The notes under the pieces were generated by a model that ran no database searches, was not told the DNA's origin, and saw only the letters and a program-made list of their open reading frames with translations. Below are positions 58,345-64,000 of a stretch of DNA of 64,000 nucleotides, one piece after another. Every line of letters begins with the position of its first letter. The first letter of the stretch is position 1. The DNA comes from Streptomyces cathayae (lineage in GTDB: Bacteria > Actinomycetota > Actinomycetes > Streptomycetales > Streptomycetaceae), in the NCBI RefSeq assembly GCF_029760955.1, contig NZ_CP121682.1, positions 3,906,001 through 3,970,000 on the forward strand. The letters run 5' to 3'. Position numbers and translations under genes: made by a program.

Positions 58345-60360
58345 ATGGAAGAGCCGCGTCGCCTCGGCGGCCGGTACGAACTGGGCCACGTGCTCGGCCG
58401 CGGTGGCATGGCGGAGGTCTACCTCGCGCACGACACCCGCCTCGGCCGCACCGTTGCTGTGAAGACGCTCCGCGCCGACCTCGCGCGCGACCCGTCCTTC
58501 CAGGCCCGGTTCCGCCGGGAGGCCCAGTCGGCCGCCTCGCTCAACCATCCCGCGATCGTCGCGGTCTACGACACGGGCGAGGACTACATCGACGGGGTCT
58601 CCATCCCGTACATCGTCATGGAGTACGTCGACGGCTCCACGCTCCGGGAACTCCTGCACAGCGGCCGCAAGCTGCTGCCGGAGCGGACGCTGGAGATGAC
58701 CATCGGCATCCTCCAGGCCCTGGAGTACTCGCACCGGGCCGGCATCGTCCACCGCGACATCAAGCCGGCGAACGTCATGCTGACGCGCAACGGCCAGGTC
58801 AAGGTCATGGACTTCGGCATCGCCCGCGCGATGGGCGACTCCGGTATGACGATGACCCAGACCTCCGCGGTCATCGGCACCGCACAGTACCTCTCGCCCG
58901 AGCAGGCCAAAGGCGAACAGGTCGACGCCCGCTCCGACCTCTACTCCACCGGCTGCCTGCTCTACGAACTGCTGACCGTCCGTCCCCCGTTCGTCGGCGA
59001 CTCCCCCGTCGCGGTCGCCTACCAGCACGTCCGCGAGGAACCGCAGGCACCCAGCGTCTTCGACCCCGAGGTCACACCGGAGATAGACGCGATCACGCTG
59101 AAGGCGCTCGTCAAGGACCCCGACTACCGCTACCAGTCGGCCGACGAGATGCGCATCGACATCGAGGCCTACCTCGACGGCCAGCCGGTCGCGGCCACCG
59201 CGTCGATGGGCGCGGTCGGCTACGGCGGCTACCCCGACAACCAGGCGACGACGGCTCTGCGCACGGACGCCGGCGCCGCCACCTCGATGCTGCCGCCCAT
59301 GAACCCGGACGACGGCGGCTACGGCTACGACGACCGCCCCGGCAGGCGCCGCCAGCAGCAGAAGAAGAACAACACCTCGACGATACTGCTGGTCGCGGCG
59401 GGCGTCCTGGTCCTGATCGGCGCGATCCTGCTCGGCCACTCGATCTTCAACGGCAACGGCGGCGTGAGCAACGACAAGGTCGACGTCCCGAACTTCGTCG
59501 GCCAGACGGAAGCCGGCGCCGAGAAGCTGGCCACCAACTCCGACCTGGTCCTCAAGTTCACCTCCGAGCCCTGCGAGAAGCAGCCCAAGGGCAAGATCTG
59601 CGAGCAGGACCCCCTGCCGAACAAGGAGGTCGAGAAGGGGGACACCGTCAACCTGGTGGTGTCCACGGGCGCGCCCAAGGTGGCGGTGCCGAGCGTCGTC
59701 GGCGACAGCCTCGACGACGCCAAGGCGGAGCTCGAGGGCGACAAGTACGAGTTCGTCGTGGAGACGAAGGAGAAGGAGTCCTCGGAGGCCGTGGGCACCG
59801 TCCTCGAGCAGGACCCGGGCCTCGGCGACGAGGTGGAGAAGGGCACCACCATCACCCTCACCGTCGCCAAAGCGGTCGCAAGGTCGACCGTTCCGAACGT
59901 CCTCGGCAGGACGTGCGACGAGGCCAGGGCGCAGATCACCGCCAACGACCTGGTGCCGAGCAGCTGCGAAGAGCGGGATGTCGACGACCCGAACCAGGTC
60001 GGCAAGGTCATCGAGACCACACCGCAGAACGGCCAGCAGGTCGACAAGAACTCCCCGGTGCAGATCGTCGTCGGCAAGGCCAAGGAGGCCGAGAAGGTCG
60101 CCGTCCCGAACGTCCTCGGCGACACCCTGGCGGACGCTCAGAGAAAGCTCGGGGAAGCCGGGCTGGCGGTCGGCGACATCAAGGGCTCGCAGGACCCCAA
60201 CTCCCGCGTCTTCCGCGCCGACCCCGGCCAGGGCAACCCGGTCGACAAGGGAACGGCGGTCACCCTGTTCACCACGGACCAGGGCGGCGACAACGGCGGT
60301 AACAACGGCGGCGGCCCCGGCGGCTTCTTCGGCGGCCTCACCGGCGGCGACAGGGACTAG
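58345..60360 (+). CDS. pknB: Ser/Thr protein kinase PknB with four PASTA domains
   Basis: A 671-residue receptor kinase sensing peptidoglycan fragments or lipid II. The kinase domain has the GRGGMAEVY loop, Lys40, HRDIKPAN with Asp138 and DFGIARAM, plus SPEQAKGEQ. A membrane helix is at about 346-366. Four PASTA repeats begin near residues 379, 445, 513 and 584 (VPNFVGQ, VPSVVGDS, VPNVLGRT, VPNVLGDT). The C-terminus ends in GGFFGG, a Gly-rich tail. ATG at 58345 follows a purine-rich stretch at 58322-58332. The 173-bp gap after pbpA may hold its own promoter. Confidence 0.96.
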   Translation: MEEPRRLGGRYELGHVLGRGGMAEVYLAHDTRLGRTVAVKTLRADLARDPSFQARFRREAQSAASLNHPAIVAVYDTGEDYIDGVSIPYIVMEYVDGSTLRELLHSGRKLLPERTLEMTIGILQALEYSHRAGIVHRDIKPANVMLTRNGQVKVMDFGIARAMGDSGMTMTQTSAVIGTAQYLSPEQAKGEQVDARSDLYSTGCLLYELLTVRPPFVGDSPVAVAYQHVREEPQAPSVFDPEVTPEIDAITLKALVKDPDYRYQSADEMRIDIEAYLDGQPVAATASMGAVGYGGYPDNQATTALRTDAGAATSMLPPMNPDDGGYGYDDRPGRRRQQQKKNNTSTILLVAAGVLVLIGAILLGHSIFNGNGGVSNDKVDVPNFVGQTEAGAEKLATNSDLVLKFTSEPCEKQPKGKICEQDPLPNKEVEKGDTVNLVVSTGAPKVAVPSVVGDSLDDAKAELEGDKYEFVVETKEKESSEAVGTVLEQDPGLGDEVEKGTTITLTVAKAVARSTVPNVLGRTCDEARAQITANDLVPSSCEERDVDDPNQVGKVIETTPQNGQQVDKNSPVQIVVGKAKEAEKVAVPNVLGDTLADAQRKLGEAGLAVGDIKGSQDPNSRVFRADPGQGNPVDKGTAVTLFTTDQGGDNGGNNGGGPGGFFGGLTGGDRD

Positions 60361-60386
60361 GCACCCTCCGGAACGCCCCGAAACAC

Positions 60387-60430
60387 GCCAGAGCCCCGGC
60401 CCCCTCTCCGGAGGGCGCCGGGGCTCTGGC
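60387..60430 (+). terminator. 14-bp stem terminator after pknB
   Basis: GCCAGAGCCCCGGC (60387-60400) pairs perfectly with GCCGGGGCTCTGGC (60417-60430), with further pairing in the loop. It ends the cell-wall cluster. Confidence 0.9.
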
Positions 60431-60443
60431 ATACCCATGTACG

Positions 60444-60525
60444 GGCCTGTACAGAACTGACCCCCTCCAAGGGGGCCAGTGGGATCCAGTCCCGTTCCCG
60501 ATTCTCCCTCTGCGGTGTCCTCAAC
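60444..60525 (+). pseudogene. Fragment homologous to codons within the downstream Mrr gene
   Basis: Positions 60450-60500 match 60969-61019 inside the Mrr gene at 44 of 51 bases by direct alignment. After a 12-nt gap (in frame) GTCCTCAAC matches again at 60517-60525. Read in the same frame it gives CTELTPSKGASGIQSRSRF, against GTELTSFKEVSGIQSRSRA in the gene. It is probably the remnant of a duplicated gene copy. The hairpin of the gene segment is partly kept by compensating base changes. The 311-bp stretch 60431-60741 has no other gene. Confidence 0.72.
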
Positions 60526-60546
60526 ACGTTGACCTGCGGCAACCCA

Positions 60547-60567
60547 GGAGTGACAACGTGTCACTCC
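60547..60567. promoter_or_regulatory. Perfect 9-bp dyad upstream of the Mrr gene
   Basis: GGAGTGACA and TGTCACTCC are separated by ACG, 175 bp before the ATG. The compact palindrome resembles a repressor operator rather than a terminator, as no gene ends here. Confidence 0.5.
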
Positions 60568-60741
60568 AGCTGGCTGGTTATCCACAGGCCCACCGAGCCC
60601 CCTCTCACCCACCCACAGCGGAGCCCCGGCCCTTGCACACACGTCCTCACCTCGCTCGTGCCTTCGCGTGCCACGGCTCGTTAAACGGGTGGGGTGGCGC
60701 AATGAGTTCTGCCCCGACTACGAGATCCGAAGGGGCAGAAG

Positions 60742-61764
60742 ATGATCAAGGAATCAGTCCTGCTGGAATCACCGTCGCTGCGCAGCAGCGTGCTGGACCG
60801 CACGGACGTGCTCGACAGGGTCAAGGCCCTGTCGCTGCTGCCGGACGGCATGCACGTGACGACGGCGATGGTGGCGACGTACTTCGAGGTGAGCCACAAG
60901 GCCATCGAGTCGCTGGTGTTCGATCACCGAAAGGAACTGGCCGCCAGCGGGTACCGCGTATTGGCAGGTACAGAACTGACCTCCTTCAAGGAGGTCAGTG
61001 GGATCCAATCGCGCTCCCGGGCCCTCGCCCTCTACTCCCGCCGCGCCGTCCTCAACGCAGCCATGCTCCTCCGGGACAGCGAAGTCGCACGTCAGGTACG
61101 TGTGTATCTCCTGGACATGGAGTACCTGGCGCGCACACAGCCTGTGGATAACGTGGCACCGACAGCCCCCGACGGCCTCGATGCCCGTATCGAACAGCGC
61201 ATCACCCACATCCTCGGCAAGACGGTCGTGCCGATGTTCAACGCCCTGATCACCACGTCCGGTGAGCACCGCCGCGAGCTCCTCGAACTCCGCGAGGACA
61301 TCGAGAACGTCGAACGCAGGCTGTGCTGGCACCACAAACGCCTCGCCACCCTCGAAGGAGAAGCCCCCACGGAGAACGTCAGGTCGACACTCAAGGCGAT
61401 GACCTGGCAGGCGTTCGAACAGCATGTCGCCGAACTGCTGCGGCGCGACGGTTGCACCGATGTCGTCGTACGTCAGGCCCGCAGCGACAGGGGCATCGAC
61501 ATCACCGGCCGCACCGCGGACGGGCGGACCGTGGCAGTCCAGTGCAAGAACCGGTCCGGCCGTTGGACCGTTCCCAGTGCCGACATGCAGAAGTTCGCGG
61601 GCGCGACGTGTGCCATCGACCGTGTGGACCTCGCGCTCTTCGTCGCCACCTGCAACTTCAGCCACGAGTCCCAGGCGATCGCCGACCTGACCGGAGTCGT
61701 CACGGTCAATCGGGAGGAAGTGGAGGCCTGGACCGCCGGAGTGCGTCTCAAGGCTCTGCGGTAA
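60742..61764 (+). CDS. Phage-regulator-like N-terminus fused to an Mrr-type restriction endonuclease
   Basis: A 340-residue protein. The N-terminal about 130 residues (VTTAMVATYFEVSHKAIESLVFDHRKEL and SRRAVLNAAMLLRDSEVARQVRVYLLDME) resemble phage Rha/ORF6-type regulator domains. A helical linker follows. About 215-335 is an Mrr_cat PD-(D/E)xK nuclease: WQAFEQHVAELL, GIDITGRTADGRTVAVQCKN with catalytic Asp253, Gln267 and Lys269. It would cut DNA or act as a DNA-bound switch. ATG at 60742 has AAGGGGC about 8 nt upstream. A terminator shared with srtE2 follows. A hairpin at 60975-60999 lies inside the gene. Confidence 0.85.
   Translation: MIKESVLLESPSLRSSVLDRTDVLDRVKALSLLPDGMHVTTAMVATYFEVSHKAIESLVFDHRKELAASGYRVLAGTELTSFKEVSGIQSRSRALALYSRRAVLNAAMLLRDSEVARQVRVYLLDMEYLARTQPVDNVAPTAPDGLDARIEQRITHILGKTVVPMFNALITTSGEHRRELLELREDIENVERRLCWHHKRLATLEGEAPTENVRSTLKAMTWQAFEQHVAELLRRDGCTDVVVRQARSDRGIDITGRTADGRTVAVQCKNRSGRWTVPSADMQKFAGATCAIDRVDLALFVATCNFSHESQAIADLTGVVTVNREEVEAWTAGVRLKALR
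60975..60999 (+). promoter_or_regulatory. 11-bp hairpin inside the Mrr gene enclosing AAGGAGGT
   Basis: ACTGACCTCCT (60975-60985) pairs perfectly with AGGAGGTCAGT (60989-60999) across a three-base TCA loop, within codons 78-86. The 3' arm contains AAGGAGGT, a perfect Shine-Dalgarno sequence. The upstream remnant keeps a similar stem (CCCCCT/AGGGGG at 60461-60475). Confidence 0.5.
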
Positions 61765-61779
61765 CGACGAATCACGGAA

Positions 61780-61814
61780 GCCCGAAGCCGCAAAGGCAAG
61801 TTGCGGCTTCGGGC
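61780..61814. terminator. 14-bp stem bidirectional terminator
   Basis: GCCCGAAGCCGCAA (61780-61793) pairs perfectly with TTGCGGCTTCGGGC (61801-61814) across a 7-nt loop, between the convergent Mrr and sortase genes. Confidence 0.9.
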
Positions 61815-61855
61815 CTTCGTCATGGTAGGGGACCGAGGTCCTCGGAGGGCTTCGG

Positions 61856-62617
61856 TCAGCGCAGTTCCTTCGGCGGGGTCCGGTCCTTGTCGACCTTCTC
61901 CGTGCGCTCCAGTTCGCCCCAGACGATGTAGCGGTACGTGCTGGTGTACACCGGAGTGCAGGTCGTCAGGGTGATGTAGTGGCCGGCCTTCTCGCGGCCG
62001 GACTCCTCGGGGATCTTGGAGAGGACCTCGATGTTGTACTTCGAGGTCTCGGGAAGGATCGCGTACGTCTTGTAGACGTACCAGGTGTCCTTCGTCTCGA
62101 AGACGATCGGGTCGCCTTCCTTGATCTTGTGGATGTCGTGGAACTTGGCCCCGTGGCCGTCCCGGTGCGCGGCCAGCGAGAAGTTGCCCTTCTTGCCGGA
62201 GGTCGGCAGGGTCGCCTTCACGGGGTCGGTGTAGTAGCCGGCGACGCCGTCGTTGAGCACCTCCATCGTGGTGCCCTTCTCGACCAGGATGTCGTTGCCC
62301 ATCGCGGGCACGTGCAGGAAGCCGATCCCGTCCTTGCTGTCGTAGGAGGCGGGGTCGTCCCCGGCGCCGGCGCCGGGTCCCTGGGCCCAGTTGTCGCGCA
62401 CCTTGTCCGCCTGCTGGCCCGCCGCGCGGTCGGCGAGCACGTTCGTCCACCACAGCGAGTAGACGACGAACAGGCCGAGCAGCAGGCCCACGGTGATGAG
62501 AAGTTCCCCGAGCGCGCTCACCACGATCGCGACCGGTCCCATGCGGCGGCGCGCCGGAGGCGGCGGTGACGCGGACATGGCGGTGTGCTCTTCGGTGTCG
62601 TCGGCGGTCACTGCCAC
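61856..62617 (-). CDS. Class E sortase (SrtE2 type)
   Basis: A 253-residue membrane transpeptidase that anchors surface proteins, in Streptomyces mainly long chaplins with LAxTG signals. A short cytoplasmic N-terminus is followed by one membrane helix (about 37-58). The catalytic residues are His151 (AAHRDGHG), Cys220 (LTTCTP) and Arg229 (STYRYIVW). GTG at 62617 has GAGG 4 nt upstream, 13 nt after the stop of the paralogue. ATG at 62578 is an alternative start. It is the second of two tandem sortases. Confidence 0.92.
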   Translation of the reverse strand: MAVTADDTEEHTAMSASPPPPARRRMGPVAIVVSALGELLITVGLLLGLFVVYSLWWTNVLADRAAGQQADKVRDNWAQGPGAGAGDDPASYDSKDGIGFLHVPAMGNDILVEKGTTMEVLNDGVAGYYTDPVKATLPTSGKKGNFSLAAHRDGHGAKFHDIHKIKEGDPIVFETKDTWYVYKTYAILPETSKYNIEVLSKIPEESGREKAGHYITLTTCTPVYTSTYRYIVWGELERTEKVDKDRTPPKELR

Positions 62618-62630
62618 GTTTCCTCTGCCC

Positions 62631-63869
62631 TTAACTGACGAGCGCATCCGGCTTGCCCTTGCTGCGCGGCCGTTCCTCGTCCATCTTGCCCCAGACGATC
62701 ATGCGGTACGTGCTGGTGAACTCCGGCGTGCAGGTGGTCAGCGTGATGTAGCGGCCGGGCTCCTTGAAACCCGACTGCTTCGGGACCGGTTCGAGCACGC
62801 TGATGTTGCTCGGCGAGGTCACCGGCAGGATCGACGCCATCTTGTAGACGAAGTACGTGTCCTGCGTCTCCACCACGATCGGGTCGCCCGGCTCCAGCCG
62901 GTTGATGTACCGGAACGGCTCCCCGTGCGTGTTGCGGTGGCCCGCGACCCCGAAGTTGCCCTCCTTCGCTTCGGGCATCGCCGTCTTCAGCGCGCCCTCC
63001 GCGTAGTGGCCCACCATGCCCCGGTCGAGCACCTTCTTGCTGTCGATCCCCTCGGCGATCGGCACGACCACGTCCAGCCGGGGAATGTGCAGCAGCGCGA
63101 AACCCTTCCCCGGTTCGAACGCCCCCGGACTGCGCTTGCCGCTGGCCCAGTCGCTCTGCAGGTCGCTCGCCTCCCGGCCGGCCTGTGCCTGCGCGCGCAC
63201 ATTCGTCCACCACAACTGGTAGGTGACGAACAGCAGCATCAGCACGCCGCAGGTGATGAACACCTCGCCGATCCCCCGGCTCGCGACGACGGCGGCACTC
63301 GGCTTCCGCTCCCGTGCCCGCCGCCGCGCCTCCACGCGCGAGAGCGGCGCCCGGGGCTCCTGTGGCGCGTCGTGGCCGTGGGGTGCGTCCAGGTCCTCGG
63401 CGGGCCGATTCGCGCCGCCACGGCGCCCCTGACGCTTCTTGGCGGCCTTCCTGCGCGCCGCCCGGCCTCCGGAATCCGCGGAAGCCGCCGAGGACTCCCC
63501 GCGCGAGCCGTACGTCGCGGACCCCGTGTCCTCGTCGTACCCCGTGCCCGCGTCGTACCCCGTGCGCTCCGGCGGATCGGGGATCCGCAGCGCCACCGTC
63601 TCCTCGTCGACGGGAGGCAGATACGCGGTGCCGCCGTCGACCCCGGCAGCACCGCCCCCGCCGACACCGCCCCCGGCAGCACCGCCGTAGGAGTAGGCAC
63701 CCTGCTGGGTGGTGTCGTACCAGCCGCCGTCCCCGAACGCGCCGGGCTCCCCGTACGGCTGCTGCCCGTACGGGGTCCCCTGCCCGCCGCCGGCGCCGTA
63801 CGGGGAACCGTCCGTGAAGGACTGCCCGTATCCGGCACCGGACTCGCGCTCGGGGCGCAGCGCGGTCAC
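62631..63869 (-). CDS. Class E sortase with long cytoplasmic Gly/Tyr-rich N-terminus (SrtE1 type)
   Basis: A 412-residue sortase. Residues 1-185 are an extended cytoplasmic region, Gly/Tyr/Pro-rich and then basic (RRKAAKKRQGRRGG). A membrane helix at about 199-220 is followed by the sortase fold with His311 (VAGHRNTHG), Cys380 (LTTCTP) and Arg389 (STYRMIVW). It is longer than the neighbouring paralogue by its N-terminus only. GTG at 63869 overlaps the stop of the upstream amidotransferase (GTGA). The tandem pair fits the SrtE1/SrtE2 arrangement of Streptomyces. Confidence 0.92.
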   Translation of the reverse strand: MTALRPERESGAGYGQSFTDGSPYGAGGGQGTPYGQQPYGEPGAFGDGGWYDTTQQGAYSYGGAAGGGVGGGGAAGVDGGTAYLPPVDEETVALRIPDPPERTGYDAGTGYDEDTGSATYGSRGESSAASADSGGRAARRKAAKKRQGRRGGANRPAEDLDAPHGHDAPQEPRAPLSRVEARRRARERKPSAAVVASRGIGEVFITCGVLMLLFVTYQLWWTNVRAQAQAGREASDLQSDWASGKRSPGAFEPGKGFALLHIPRLDVVVPIAEGIDSKKVLDRGMVGHYAEGALKTAMPEAKEGNFGVAGHRNTHGEPFRYINRLEPGDPIVVETQDTYFVYKMASILPVTSPSNISVLEPVPKQSGFKEPGRYITLTTCTPEFTSTYRMIVWGKMDEERPRSKGKPDALVS

Positions 63870-64000
63870 GCCGACGACCTGCCCACCACCGGGGTCAGCC
63901 CCGCCGATCTCGCCACCGCCCCGGCGTCCCCGCACTCCGCCAGCCAGTTGGCGAGCATCCGGTGCCCGTGCTCGGTGAGCACCGACTCGGGATGGAACTG
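63866..64000 (-). CDS. Anthranilate/aminodeoxychorismate synthase glutamine amidotransferase, C-terminal end
   Basis: Only the last 44 codons lie in the window. They read QFHPESVLTEHGHRMLANWL and continue to a TGA at 63866. QFHPES supplies the catalytic His-Glu pair of class I glutamine amidotransferases of the PabA/TrpG type, which pass ammonia to chorismate-using partners. The stop overlaps the sortase GTG by 4 nt. PabA is the most common assignment at this locus; TrpG cannot be excluded. Confidence 0.9.
   Translation of the reverse strand, partial: QFHPESVLTEHGHRMLANWLAECGDAGAVARSAGLTPVVGRSSA

Overview
The window is about 64 kb of high-GC actinobacterial chromosome. Codon third positions are nearly all G or C, there are many GTG starts and ATGA/GTGA-type gene overlaps, and gene families typical of Streptomyces are present: class E sortases, AfsA/ScbR-type signalling genes, two branched-chain keto-acid dehydrogenase operons, a histone-tailed E1 subunit and many Ser/Thr kinases. 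A perfect parS 14-mer at 24408-24421 and the fhaA-fhaB-pstP-rodA-pbpA-pknB cluster at the right fit the oriC-proximal core of a Streptomyces chromosome. The species was not identified.

Layout. 1-11 kb: a pirin (cut by the left edge), an SseB-like protein, a FadE5-type acyl-CoA dehydrogenase, an M18 aminopeptidase, two small conserved proteins, a nitrilase-family amidase, a mycothiol-dependent isomerase-like protein, a GntR regulator coupled to an MFS exporter, and a secreted D-Ala-D-Ala carboxypeptidase. 11-16 kb: a BRO-N protein and bkdA1-bkdB1-bkdC1. 16.7-20.4 kb: two divergent receptor Ser/Thr kinases. 20.4-26.9 kb: a proteasome activator (Bpa/PafE type), a repeat-rich membrane protein, a quinone oxidoreductase, and a mobA-moeA-K+ channel operon carrying parS. 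27-35.2 kb: a catabolic block with bkdA2-bkdB2-bkdC2, the Lrp-type regulator bkdR, a TetR regulator with a 3-hydroxyacyl-CoA dehydrogenase, and divergent paaN. 35.2-38.1 kb: an rRNA/tRNA methyltransferase and an HTTM/DUF5819 membrane pair. 38.4-42.1 kb: the paaABCDE operon for phenylacetyl-CoA epoxidation. 42.2-45.1 kb: a rhodanese, a J-domain-like protein and a DUF2252 protein. 45.4-48.3 kb: a gamma-butyrolactone signalling locus (ScbR-like receptor, AfsA-like synthase, SDR). 48.6-51.6 kb: a CDP-glycerol glycerophosphotransferase-like gene, an apparently gene-poor stretch, and tRNA-Leu(CAG). 52.2-60.4 kb: the conserved FHA/phosphatase/RodA/PBP/PknB growth cluster. 60.4-64 kb: an Mrr-type nuclease with a gene remnant upstream, two class E sortases, and the 3' end of a pabA/trpG-type glutamine amidotransferase.

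How it works together. Phenylacetate catabolism (paaABCDE, paaN, the 3-hydroxyacyl-CoA dehydrogenase) and the second branched-chain keto-acid dehydrogenase operon share a 14-bp palindromic element, ACCGNNCGNNCGGT (one mismatch at bkdA2). It lies in or just after the predicted promoters and probably binds the TetR protein encoded at 31211-31801. The gamma-butyrolactone genes share a divergent promoter region whose TTGAAA/TATCTT promoter is covered by an ARE-like element. Other structures not explained by ordinary genes include long hairpins inside the BRO-N and Mrr genes, a duplicated fragment of the Mrr gene upstream of itself, and many predicted leaderless promoters. All assignments come from reading the sequence by eye; no database search was run.
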